From assembly GCA_903789505.1 (NCBI GenBank), contig CAIFEU010000026.1, positions 5,097 to 21,300 on the forward strand: a DNA stretch of 16,204 bases, read 5' to 3'. The notes under the pieces are model-generated. The model was not told where the DNA came from and did no database searches. It saw nothing but the letters and a program-made list of their open reading frames with translations. This stretch comes from an uncultured Coriobacteriales bacterium (GTDB lineage: Bacteria; Actinomycetota; Coriobacteriia; Coriobacteriales; UMGS124). Position 1 is the first letter of the stretch, and each line of letters starts with the position of its first letter. The position numbers were made by a program, and so were the translations under genes. Positions 1-7,270 of the stretch are shown here, in pieces.

Positions 1-65
1 GGGGGGCCCCCCCCCGGCCCCCCCCCCCCTTCGGGTCCGCTCGCCTCCCGGCTCGCGTCCGGGCG
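1..65. repeat. G/C homopolymer tract at window edge
   Basis: The first 29 bases are six G, nine C, two G and twelve C, followed by TTCGGG. It lies just past the stop codon of the permease. It could be a real homopolymeric tract or a sequencing/assembly artefact. No T-rich terminator is visible for the permease within the window. Confidence 0.6.
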
Positions 66-1553
66 CTACTTGCCCTCTCCGTCCTGCCGCGCGCTTTCTG
101 CCGGGGCGTCCGTGCCGCCCTGCGCCGGGACGACGACGCCCCGGGCGGGCGGGAGCAGCTTGTTGAGCACGATTGCCACCAGCGCGCTCACGGCGATCGG
201 CGAGTCCAGCAGGTACTGCAGGAACGTGGGGGCGCCGCTCACCATGGCGTCGGGCAGGTTCAGCAGGCCCACCGCAACGGCGATCGGCACGCCGATGATG
301 TAGAGCTGACGCTCGTTGAGGGGCTCGCTCTTGATCTGCCTGAAGCCGTTGAGCATGATGATCGCGCACACGACCGCGAACACGCCGCCGATCACCGACG
401 CGGGAATCGCCATGATCAGCGCCGAGAGCTTGCCGATGAACGACAGCGCGATGAACCACAGCGACGCCATCACGAACACGCGGCGGCTCGCGACGCCGGT
501 GATCGAGATGATGCCGGCGTTGGTGGAGTAGCCGGTCAGCGGCGTGGTGCCCAGGAACGACCCCACGAAGCACCCGATGCCCTCGCCGATGACGCCGCGG
601 TTGATCTGCTCGTCGGTCAGCGGCCGGTCAATCACCGAGCTGACGGCGTACCAGGTGCCGGTGGTCTCCGCCAGCAGCACCAGGTAGATGACGAGCATCG
701 TGAGAATCGCCGAGGCGTCGAAGCTGATGCCGTAGTTGACGAACGCCACGTGGGGCAGGCTGAACCAGGCGGTGGTGCCCACCGAGCTCAGGTCGAGGCC
801 GCCCATGAGCCAGGCGACGACGCACCCCACGAACAGGGCGATGATCACCGAGGCGACGCGGAAGGCCCTGCCGGCGCCGCGCCGGTAGACCCCCACCATG
901 GAGCAGGCGATCATGACTGCGGCAGAGACGCACGCCAGGATGACGTTCTGCCCCATCGACAGCGAGCCCGACTCGATGAAGATGTTGCTGGTGAACGCCG
1001 TGGGCAGCAGCGTGAGGCCCACGACCATGATGACCGTGCCGCTGACCACGGGCGGGATGAAGTCGCGCACGATGCGCTTGTACAGCCCTGAGAGACCCAG
1101 CAGGATGACGCACAGCGCGCCGACCATGCACGCCCCGAACACCGAGTCGAAGCTCCCCGTCCCCAGGTACAGCCCGACGATTGCGCCCACCGGCACGAAG
1201 GAGGGTCCCTGGCAGACCGGCAGACGCAGGAAGAACAGGACCTGGATCAGCGACGCGATGCCCGCGCCCAGGAAGGTCGACTGGATGAGCCCGGTCGAGG
1301 CGGTGGGGGACAGCGCGATCGCCGTCGCGATGATGAACGGGGGGACGTACACGTCCATCGCCAGGACGTGCTGCAGCCCCAGCAGGATCGCCTGGCCGAG
1401 CGGAACCTTGTCATCGGGTCCCACGCTCAGGTACGACGAGGCCTCGGCCGTGGTCTCCTGCGCGCCGCCGGCAGCGACGGCGACCGCCCCCTGCGAGGCT
1501 CCCTGCGCGCCCGTCGTCGCGCGCCCCGCGTCTCTTTCGGTGTCGGTGCTCAC
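66..1553 (-). CDS. NCS2-family xanthine/uracil permease
   Basis: Predicted inner-membrane purine or pyrimidine base importer of the nucleobase:cation symporter-2 family, 495 residues, normal length for the family. After a roughly 45-residue hydrophilic Ala/Thr-rich N-terminus come about 12-14 hydrophobic segments. Family marks seen: GLQHVLAM (59-66), QGPSFVPVGAI (115-125), a membrane Glu in LLAETTGT (Glu296, at the substrate-binding position of TM8), and the NCS2 signature region TNAGIISITGVASR (344-357). The ETTG context is more typical of xanthine/urate carriers than of UraA-type uracil carriers; this is inference. The start is GTG, preceded by AAAGGA at 8-nt spacing. It lies 276 bp downstream of a guanine deaminase on the same strand, which fits uptake and breakdown of purines. 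Whether they share a transcript is not clear. Substrate is uncertain. Confidence 0.92.
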   Translation of the reverse strand: MSTDTERDAGRATTGAQGASQGAVAVAAGGAQETTAEASSYLSVGPDDKVPLGQAILLGLQHVLAMDVYVPPFIIATAIALSPTASTGLIQSTFLGAGIASLIQVLFFLRLPVCQGPSFVPVGAIVGLYLGTGSFDSVFGACMVGALCVILLGLSGLYKRIVRDFIPPVVSGTVIMVVGLTLLPTAFTSNIFIESGSLSMGQNVILACVSAAVMIACSMVGVYRRGAGRAFRVASVIIALFVGCVVAWLMGGLDLSSVGTTAWFSLPHVAFVNYGISFDASAILTMLVIYLVLLAETTGTWYAVSSVIDRPLTDEQINRGVIGEGIGCFVGSFLGTTPLTGYSTNAGIISITGVASRRVFVMASLWFIALSFIGKLSALIMAIPASVIGGVFAVVCAIIMLNGFRQIKSEPLNERQLYIIGVPIAVAVGLLNLPDAMVSGAPTFLQYLLDSPIAVSALVAIVLNKLLPPARGVVVPAQGGTDAPAESARQDGEGK

Positions 1554-1756
1554 CTATCCGGGTCCTTTCTCTCCTGCGCCGTCGGCGTCCAGGCGGGCGA
1601 CCGTGCCCGTCTCATCTTCAAACGGCGCGTCCCAATGACGGGGGTGATTATCCGGCAAGCACTCCGGGCTGCATCGGGGACAGGCCCATGCACACACTCA
1701 TCACTCATCGAGATGGCGCGCCGAATACGGCACGCGGGGTCGGCGCGTACGCCATT

Positions 1757-1768
1757 GCCCCATGGGGC
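1757..1768. repeat. 12-bp palindrome between guanine deaminase and permease
   Basis: GCCCCATGGGGC is a perfect 12-bp palindrome in the 276-bp gap between the two purine genes. The minus strand also has GATAAT at 1652-1647, a possible -10 box for the permease, without a convincing -35. An operator role is only a possibility. Confidence 0.25.
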
Positions 1769-1829
1769 GGGCGTGAGGGGTGCCTGCGGGCGCGGGCGTC
1801 GGGGCGAGCCGCCCGCGCCAGGGGAGGGC

Positions 1830-3395
1830 TTACGCGTCCAGGCTCGCGCGGTCAAAGACCATGCGCCCCTGCACCCAGGTCTGCCTCACGTTCTGGGGGG
1901 TGGCGAGGAACAGGATGCGGTCGAGCACGTCGCGCGCCCCCTCGAAGACGCCGAAGCCCCTGAGCTCGGAGCCTGCGACCGTCGTGTCCACGAACTGGGC
2001 GTCGAACGCGTTGCCGGGCACGAAGGTCCCGGTCGCGAGGCGCAGCGCCTGCGCCCCTCCCGCAGTCGCGAGCCAGAACGCCTCGGCCGAGGTGATGCGT
2101 GCGTCGCCCGTCCCGCGTGCCTTGCGTCCGACGCGCGCGTCGACGCCGTCCTCCAGCATGCGCGAGACCATGACGGCGTGGCGGACGTTGTCGTACATGC
2201 TGAGCGAGAAGCCGCCGGACACGTCGGTCGCCAGGCCCATCCTGACGCCCTGCTCGCGCAGCCGCCTCACCGGGCACACGCTGTTGGCGAAGTACGAGTT
2301 GGAGATCGGGCAGTGGGCGACCGCCGCACCCACGCGGGCGAACAGCTCCCCGTCCTGCTCGGAGAGGAACGTGCAGTGCGCCATGATCGAGCGCTCGCGC
2401 AGCAGGCCGAAGCGGTAGAGCGCCTGGGCGTCGGTCACGCCCATCCGCGCGAGCACGAAGTCGTGCTCCCACTGCCCCTCGTCGCAGTGGCTCTGCACGT
2501 AGGCGTCGTAGCGCTCGGCGAGGGCGCCCAGGCCGCGCAGCGCGTCGTCGGTGCAGCTCGGGATGAACCGCGGGGTGACGACGGGGTAGACGCCCTGGGG
2601 GCACGAGCGGCCGATCGACTCGACCTCCCCCAGCATCGTCTCGGTGTCCCTCAACGCCTGTTCGGTCGACGCGTCGCGGTAGTACTCGGGGTTCGCCGTC
2701 GGGTCGTCCATGACGACCTTGCCCACCAGGCCGCGCTGACCCTCCTCCGCGCAGATGCGGGCGAGCTCGATGCTCGAGCGCAGGTCGTTGCTCGCGAAGT
2801 AGACGGTCGTTGTCGTCCCCAGGCTCAGCAGACGGCGCACCAGGTCCCGGTAGACCGTGCGCGCGAAGCCCAGGTCGGAGAAGCGCGCCTCAAGGGGGAA
2901 CGTCCGCTTCTGCAGCCACACGTCCAGCGGCTCGTCCAGCGCGACGCCGGCCTGCGGCCACTGCGGGGCGTGCACGTGCAGGTCGACGAAGCCGGGCAGC
3001 CCGTAGGTGCCGCGCGGCAGCTCCACGAGGTCGCCCGCCTCGCGGTGACTCGCGACGGCGGCGGCGCGGTCGGGCTCGCCCGGCAGCACGACGCGCTCGA
3101 TCCTGCCGCGCACGTCGACCTCGATCAGCGCGTCCTCGAGCAGCTCGACGACACCGTACGCCGGGGCGTGGAAGAACGACCCGAGGAACGCCCGGGCGCG
3201 TCCCGAAGCCGCGCCCGTCGCCGTCTCCCGCGCGCCGTCGGAGGATGCTGCCTCCCCGATGCCCCGCACGCCCCGGGCGGGCGCCTCCGCGCCCATGCCC
3301 GCCTCGTCGTTTGCCGTGCCTTCCGCGCCCATGCGCCCCATCCTCGTCCCCTTCGTCAGAGATTCGCCCGTCCGCGCCGTCGTGTCCGCGCTCAC
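1830..3395 (-). CDS. guaD: guanine deaminase (amidohydrolase)
   Basis: Hydrolyses guanine to xanthine and ammonia; cytosolic metal-dependent amidohydrolase. Numbering from the GTG at 3395 (521 aa): HVH at 140-142 in PGFVDLHVHAPQW, the Trp/Phe-Pro segment VWLQKRTFPLEARF (159-172) typical of guanine deaminases, His303 in QSHCDE, His340 in MAHCTFL and the metal Asp391 in ATDVSGGFS. Recognisable homology begins near residue 68, so about 66 Ala/Gly/Arg-rich residues are extra compared with the usual 430-455. The GTG start overlaps the upstream stop (GTGA, 4 bases), supporting translational coupling. An alternative ATG at 3341 (residue 19) follows GAAGGGGACGAGG and may be the true start. The permease follows 276 bp downstream, so guanine uptake and deamination are plausibly linked. 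Function is secure, start is not. Confidence 0.93.
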   Translation of the reverse strand: MSADTTARTGESLTKGTRMGRMGAEGTANDEAGMGAEAPARGVRGIGEAASSDGARETATGAASGRARAFLGSFFHAPAYGVVELLEDALIEVDVRGRIERVVLPGEPDRAAAVASHREAGDLVELPRGTYGLPGFVDLHVHAPQWPQAGVALDEPLDVWLQKRTFPLEARFSDLGFARTVYRDLVRRLLSLGTTTTVYFASNDLRSSIELARICAEEGQRGLVGKVVMDDPTANPEYYRDASTEQALRDTETMLGEVESIGRSCPQGVYPVVTPRFIPSCTDDALRGLGALAERYDAYVQSHCDEGQWEHDFVLARMGVTDAQALYRFGLLRERSIMAHCTFLSEQDGELFARVGAAVAHCPISNSYFANSVCPVRRLREQGVRMGLATDVSGGFSLSMYDNVRHAVMVSRMLEDGVDARVGRKARGTGDARITSAEAFWLATAGGAQALRLATGTFVPGNAFDAQFVDTTVAGSELRGFGVFEGARDVLDRILFLATPQNVRQTWVQGRMVFDRASLDA

Positions 3396-4615
3396 AGCGC
3401 CGAGCGGTAGATGGCGCGGGCGTCGTCCATCGTGAGGCGCCTGAACGCCCCGAACTCGCTGCCCTTGTTCTGCTCCAGGTGCGCCATGAGCGTCTCGATG
3501 TCCTGCTCGCCGACGCCGAGCTCCGAGAGGCGCGTGGGCATGCCGATGGAGGCGAAGAAGCGCTGGAGCTCGTCAATCGCGCAGGTCACGGCATCCTCGA
3601 CGGCCTCGTCCTCGTCAGGGAACTGGTCGTATGCGGGCTCGATGTCGAACACCTGCCTGGCGAAGTCCAGGAAGCGCTGGGGGTCGGAGCGCCAGACGTA
3701 GCGCATCCACGCCGGCATCATCACGGCCAGCCCCGCCCCGTGCGTGATCCGCGGGTAGAGCGCGGAGAGCTCGTGCTCGAGCCCGTGGCTCTCCCAGCCG
3801 CCTGCCCTGCTGCCGAACGTCAGGTTGCGCCCGGCGCCCGCCAGCCCGTCATGGGCGAGCGTCGACGCCCACATGATCCCGGCGCGCGCGTCGTAGTCGT
3901 CCGGGCGCTCGATGGCGCGCGGCGCCAGCTCCATGATCGACCTGATGAGGCTCGCGGCGATTCCGTCGGTGACGGTGACCGCTCCCACGCCGCTGAACCA
4001 TCGCTCGCAGATGTGGGCGATCATGTCGGTCACGCCGGCGGCCGTCTGGTAGGCGGGCAGCGTGAAGGTGAGCTCGGGGTCCATGAAGGCGAGGCGGGGG
4101 CGCACCAAGTCGGAGGTCACGCCGCGCTTGAGCCCCAGCTCGTCGTTGGAGATGACGCAGGAGTCCGACGCCTCGGAACCCGCCGCGGGAATCGTCAGCA
4201 CCGCGGCAACCGGCAGCACGTCGAAGGCACCGACGGTGACCTTCCCGTCGAAGAAGTCCCAGGGGCTCGCGTCGTACGCGTGGGAGAACGCGATGGCCTT
4301 CGCGCAGTCGATGGCGCTCCCGCCTCCGACGGGGACGACGACGTCCGCGCCCAGCTCGCGTGCGCGGTCGCGCCCGGCGCAGACACTGGAGAGCTCGGGG
4401 TTGGGGCGTACCCCGCCCATCTCGTCGTGGGAGATGCCCGCCTTGTCGAGCGAGGCGACGACGCGTGCGAGCGTGCCGCTGCGCACCACCGACCCCTTCC
4501 CGTAGACGAGCAGGGCTCGGCCGTAGCCCTGCCTCGCCAGCCACTCGCCGACGGCGTCGGTCGCGCCGCGGGCGAACACGAATCTCGTTGGGGTGTAGAG
4601 CGTGAAGTCGTTCAT
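3392..4615 (-). CDS. iron-containing alcohol dehydrogenase (BdhA/YqhD-like)
   Basis: Group III metal-dependent alcohol dehydrogenase, 407 residues, normal length. It interconverts aldehydes or ketones and alcohols with NAD(P)H in the cytosol. The N-terminal nucleotide-binding half carries GGGSAIDCAKAIA (97-109) and TIPAAGSEAS (141-150). The C-terminal half carries the metal ligands Asp197 and His201 (TDMIAH), His277 (ESHGLEH) and His292 (ITHG), with the conserved His281 between the last two. Similarity is closest to butanol dehydrogenase/YqhD-type enzymes, often NADPH-linked; the substrate cannot be told. The ATG at 4615 has GAAGGGA five bases upstream. An in-frame extension to 5062 runs into the antisense of the MarR gene and is rejected. 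Its stop overlaps the guanine deaminase GTG by 4 bases. A short palindrome with TATCAT lies about 70 bp upstream. Confidence 0.93.
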   Translation of the reverse strand: MNDFTLYTPTRFVFARGATDAVGEWLARQGYGRALLVYGKGSVVRSGTLARVVASLDKAGISHDEMGGVRPNPELSSVCAGRDRARELGADVVVPVGGGSAIDCAKAIAFSHAYDASPWDFFDGKVTVGAFDVLPVAAVLTIPAAGSEASDSCVISNDELGLKRGVTSDLVRPRLAFMDPELTFTLPAYQTAAGVTDMIAHICERWFSGVGAVTVTDGIAASLIRSIMELAPRAIERPDDYDARAGIMWASTLAHDGLAGAGRNLTFGSRAGGWESHGLEHELSALYPRITHGAGLAVMMPAWMRYVWRSDPQRFLDFARQVFDIEPAYDQFPDEDEAVEDAVTCAIDELQRFFASIGMPTRLSELGVGEQDIETLMAHLEQNKGSEFGAFRRLTMDDARAIYRSAL

Positions 4616-4684
4616 GGCGGTCCCTTCGGATGGCGGCGATGGGCGCGGGTTGCGCATGGCGGGGGCCGATGTGCCGTCCGCACT

Positions 4685-4701
4685 CGCCCTATGATAGGGC
4701 G
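4685..4701 (-). promoter_or_regulatory. palindrome and possible -10 box upstream of the alcohol dehydrogenase
   Basis: CGCCCTATGATAGGGCG is a perfect 8+1+8 inverted repeat. Read on the minus strand its centre is TATCAT, a passable -10 hexamer, about 70 bp before the ATG at 4615. No good -35 is visible. It sits between the MarR terminator and the dehydrogenase start, the expected place for promoter and operator. Confidence 0.4.
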
Positions 4702-4746
4702 GCGAGGGGGCGAACGCCCCGCGGTCGCGCGCGCACCGGCGAACAG

Positions 4747-4788
4747 ACAAAAGGCGCACCGGGCGGCGTGACGCCGGCCCGGTGCGCC
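4747..4788 (-). terminator. Rho-independent terminator of the MarR gene
   Basis: A perfect 12-bp stem, GGCGCACCGGGC (4753-4764) with GCCCGGTGCGCC (4777-4788), encloses a small inner GGCG/CGCC hairpin. On the minus strand it is followed by TTTTGTCTGTT. It lies about 90 bp past the MarR stop codon and separates that gene from the alcohol dehydrogenase genes. Confidence 0.85.
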
Positions 4789-4875
4789 CTGCGCGAAGCG
4801 CGACATGTCCTCGCGACCGCGTTGCCCGCCGGTGCGGGCGGACCCGCGGCGCCGTTGGGGGAGCGGTCGCTTCGC

Positions 4876-5802
4876 CTAGTCGCGGTCGTACCTGTCCGCG
4901 GGGCCGAACCCGCGCCCTCCGCGCCTCTGGCGGCCGTACCCGTAGCCGCGGCCCTCGTCGCCGCGCCCGCGCCACTCGGGCTCGGCGTCGAAGCCCCCTC
5001 GGTCGCGGCCGAAGCGTCGCTCGTCGAAGTCGCGCCCATCGCCGTGGAAGCCATGGTCCCAATCGCGGTCGAAGTCGCCGCGCCCGCGCCCGCCGCGTCC
5101 CCCTCGGCCGAACCCGCGCTCCTCCTCGTCGTCGAAGCGCTCACCGCGCCCGCGCCCGCCGAAGCCCCCGTCCTGGCCCTCGCCGCGCCCGCGGGGGTGG
5201 CGAGGGCGCTCGTTCGGGTCGACGCCGAGTTCCACCAGGCGCCGCTCGAGCTCCGCGGTCACCTTGTCCACGCACGTCTCGAACGTCGCGCGCTCCTCGT
5301 CGGTCAGGCAGGACAGCGGGCAGCCCTCGCCCGCCTCGGCGTCGAGGTCGGGGGCAGCGGCGGCGCCGGCGTCGGTCAGGGTGACAATCGTGACGCGCGC
5401 GTCCTGGTCCGACTTCTCCCGCGAGACCAGGCCCTTCTCCTCGAGCTTGCCGAGCAGCTCGGACAGCGACTGCGGTCGCATGTCGAGCAGGTACGACAGC
5501 TCGCGCTGGGTCGTGCGGGGCTTTGCCTTGAGCAGCGCCAGCACGCGTCCCTGCCCGCGGCTCGGGTCGCCGACGCGGCCGTTGGCGTGGGCGGTCACGG
5601 CGTAGTAGCGGTGCATCAGCATGCCGAGGCGGCCGGTCTTGTGAACCAGGGAGTCGCGGCAGCCGCGCCCCGCGTGCCCGTCGCGCCCCTCGGGGTGGCC
5701 GCCCTCGCCGCGGCACGCGCCTCGCTCCTCGTCGGCGTGGCAGCCACACGCCTGCGCGTCCTCGCTCGCATTCATCGCCGTTCCGCTCTTCTCCTCGTCC
5801 AT
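4876..5802 (-). CDS. MarR-family regulator with Arg/Gly-rich tail
   Basis: Winged-helix DNA-binding regulator, 308 residues, about twice the usual 140-160. Three parts are visible. Residues 1-50 are Cys/His-rich (Cys19, Cys21, His22, Cys30, His36, His43, Cys48). Residues 51-195 are the MarR core, with the helix-turn-helix at about 97-126 (RELSYLLDMRPQSLSELLGK) and the wing at 129-145 containing DQDAR; further Cys at 161, 165 and 177. Residues 198-308 are low complexity, rich in Arg, Gly, Asp and Phe, with RGG and GRG repeats. Start ATG with AAAGGG 8 bases upstream. Its promoter is overlapped by GGTACC-centred repeats, which strongly suggests autorepression. The ligand is unknown; the Cys/His residues would suit metal, redox or electrophile sensing (inference). 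It has its own terminator. Confidence 0.88.
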   Translation of the reverse strand: MDEEKSGTAMNASEDAQACGCHADEERGACRGEGGHPEGRDGHAGRGCRDSLVHKTGRLGMLMHRYYAVTAHANGRVGDPSRGQGRVLALLKAKPRTTQRELSYLLDMRPQSLSELLGKLEEKGLVSREKSDQDARVTIVTLTDAGAAAAPDLDAEAGEGCPLSCLTDEERATFETCVDKVTAELERRLVELGVDPNERPRHPRGRGEGQDGGFGGRGRGERFDDEEERGFGRGGRGGRGRGDFDRDWDHGFHGDGRDFDERRFGRDRGGFDAEPEWRGRGDEGRGYGYGRQRRGGRGFGPADRYDRD

Positions 5803-5883
5803 GAGCGCATCCCTTTCTCTTCGTTGTGCCCGGGCGCGGGCGAGACCTCGCGTGCCGCCCCCCTCGCCCGAGCGTCCGCATTT

Positions 5884-5930
5884 AGTCAGGTACCTTCCGA
5901 ATACCTGACTGCAGAATAGTCAGGTACCTT
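5884..5930. promoter_or_regulatory. operator repeats over the MarR promoter (sites 1 and 2)
   Basis: Site 1 is a perfect inverted repeat, AGTCAGGTA (5884-5892), 9 bases, TACCTGACT (5902-5910). Site 2, AGTCAGGTACCTT (5918-5930), repeats the first 13 bases of site 1. Both contain the palindrome AGGTACCT; the two centres are 34 bp apart. Site 2 lies in the -35/-10 spacer of the MarR promoter and site 1 covers its predicted start point, as expected for autorepression. Confidence 0.8.
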
Positions 5931-5941
5931 CACATTGGCAA
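5913..5941 (-). promoter_or_regulatory. promoter of the MarR gene
   Basis: On the minus strand: TTGCCA (5941-5936), 17 bases, TATTCT (5918-5913). Both boxes resemble the housekeeping sigma consensus with ideal spacing. The predicted start point is near 5906, leaving a leader of roughly 100 bases before the ATG at 5802. Confidence 0.7.
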
Positions 5942-5973
5942 ACGAGATGCCGGTCGCTGGGCCGTCTCCACGG

Positions 5974-6003
5974 TTTACGCAAATATGAAGGTACCTGAAT
6001 AAT
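5974..6003 (+). promoter_or_regulatory. operator site 3 within a possible divergent promoter
   Basis: GAAGGTACCTGA (5987-5998) is the same repeat in reverse orientation. On the plus strand it lies between TTTACG (5974-5979) or TTACGC (5975-5980) and AATAAT (5998-6003), a 17-18 bp spacing, the same placement as site 2 in the MarR promoter. If used, it drives transcription towards the HAD gene, about 310 bases downstream. Confidence 0.45.
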
Positions 6004-6317
6004 CGCCGTCACGCCCGTGGGCAACCCGCGGACTGGCACGTGGGGTGGGCCACCAGCCGCCTGGGGACGCCGTGCGGGCCGTCGCCTTCCAGATGGCCTC
6101 TGGGGATGGGGCGCGCGGCTGCCCGTGGGCGTATGCGGCTGCGCGAACGTGGGTATCTAGCGGGCGATATCATTGGGATTGAGAGAGGGCGCGCCCATGG
6201 GGGGCGCGTCGCGGACCACCGGCCCGGCGTCCGTCGAGGGCGCACCCGAGGACGCGTGCGACGCGCCGCGGGCGAGGCGCCTGCGGGCGCGCGGGGGTTC
6301 CGCGGGAAGGGGAACAC

Positions 6318-7136
6318 ATGATCAAGCTCGTCGCATCCGACATGGACGGCACGCTCCTCGACGGGAGCGCCCAGCTGCCGCCCGAGACCTACGACCTCGT
6401 CAATCGCCTCTTCGACCGCGGGATTCGCTTCGTCGCGAGCTCGGGGCGCCGCCTCGACACGCTTCGCGAGTTCTTCGAGCCGGTCGTCGACCGCATGGAC
6501 TTCGTCGCATCTAACGGTGCCCAGGTCATGGTCGAAGGCAGGTTGATTGACCGCGAGGTCTTCTCTCACATGATGCTGCGCCGCCTCAAGAACGTCGTCG
6601 ACATGTTCGACTGCCTGCACCTCGCTCTGTTCGACTCCACGAACAGCTATCTGCTCGACGATCCCGACTGCTTCGAGCTGGAGTTCGACAAGGACCTGAG
6701 GCGCGCCACGAGAATCCGCGACATCCCGGACCCTGAGGTGAGCGTCATCAAGGCGTCGGTATTCTGCGACCGCCAGGACTACGTCATGGACATGGCGTAC
6801 GTCCTGGAGCGTGAGCTCGGCGACCGGATGGTGTTCGCGCCCTCGGGCAGGCGCTGGATCGACGTCATGCAGAAGGGCGTCTCCAAGGCGACCGGCATCA
6901 GGCAGGTGCTCGCGCGCTACGGCATCGACCCCGCCGACGCGATGGCGTTCGGCGACTCGATGAACGACTACGAGATACTCCGCCTGGTGGGGCACCCGCG
7001 CGCGATGGAGAACGGCCGCTACGCCGTGAAGCAGATCAGCGAGGGGGTCATCGGCACCAACGTCGACCATGCGGTGCAGCGCGAGCTCGCGCGCATGCTC
7101 GACGGGCTCGACGCGGGCGACGCCGCCCTGGCCTGA
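6318..7136 (+). CDS. Cof-like HAD-superfamily phosphatase
   Basis: Haloacid-dehalogenase hydrolase of the IIB (Cof) type, 272 residues, the usual length. It would remove phosphate from a sugar phosphate or similar small metabolite, with Mg2+, in the cytosol. Motifs seen: DMDGT with nucleophile Asp8 and acid Asp10; motif II Ser in VASSGRR (39-45); the Lys motif KGVSKATGI (186-194); and GDSMNDYEIL (212-221) with the metal-binding Asp213 and Asp217. The type IIB cap lies at about residues 80-185. The ATG is preceded by GGGAAGGGGAACAC. The substrate cannot be predicted. The upstream region contains a copy of the MarR operator, so control by that regulator is possible. The aminotransferase follows 134 bp downstream on the same strand. 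Confidence 0.92.
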   Translation: MIKLVASDMDGTLLDGSAQLPPETYDLVNRLFDRGIRFVASSGRRLDTLREFFEPVVDRMDFVASNGAQVMVEGRLIDREVFSHMMLRRLKNVVDMFDCLHLALFDSTNSYLLDDPDCFELEFDKDLRRATRIRDIPDPEVSVIKASVFCDRQDYVMDMAYVLERELGDRMVFAPSGRRWIDVMQKGVSKATGIRQVLARYGIDPADAMAFGDSMNDYEILRLVGHPRAMENGRYAVKQISEGVIGTNVDHAVQRELARMLDGLDAGDAALA

Positions 7137-7270
7137 GAGGCGCGCCGGTCGTCGCGGGGCGGACCGCGCGGCCTCGTCGTGATAGAGTCATGCGAATGCG
7201 CGCGATGGGGGGAGGCTCGGCTCGCCCCGCGTCGCGCGCCTGTCGCAGTGGCTTCGTCGAGGGGGCGTAC

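Larger units (their letters stand above)
5803..6317. other. 515-bp intergenic region between the MarR and HAD genes
   Basis: The left third is AT-richer and holds the MarR promoter with its repeats; a possible rightward promoter lies at 5974-6003. From 6010 to 6317 the sequence is GC-rich and I find no convincing gene: the open frame at 6040-6321 lacks a ribosome-binding site and looks like composition. GATATCAT at 6166-6173 could include a later -10 for the HAD gene. A long 5' leader or a small RNA cannot be excluded. Confidence 0.5.

Noticed and set aside
1554..1829. Purine riboswitch before the permease
   Set aside because: I could not find the conserved purine aptamer core in this GC-rich gap; only a simple palindrome and a weak -10 were seen.
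1368..3410. 680-codon plus-strand open frame
   Set aside because: Antisense to the permease and guanine deaminase; composition is Arg/Ala/His-rich without domain features, as expected from GC-rich antisense frames.
2810..4771. 653-codon plus-strand open frame
   Set aside because: Runs antisense through the guanine deaminase and alcohol dehydrogenase, both strongly supported by motifs.
4630..5919. 429-codon plus-strand open frame
   Set aside because: Antisense to the MarR gene, its terminator and promoter; Ala/Val-rich low complexity, no ribosome-binding site.
6040..6321. 93-codon plus-strand frame before the HAD gene
   Set aside because: No ribosome-binding site, Arg/Gly-rich composition, and it overlaps the HAD start.
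6009..7070. 353-codon minus-strand open frame
   Set aside because: Antisense to the HAD phosphatase with all its catalytic motifs.
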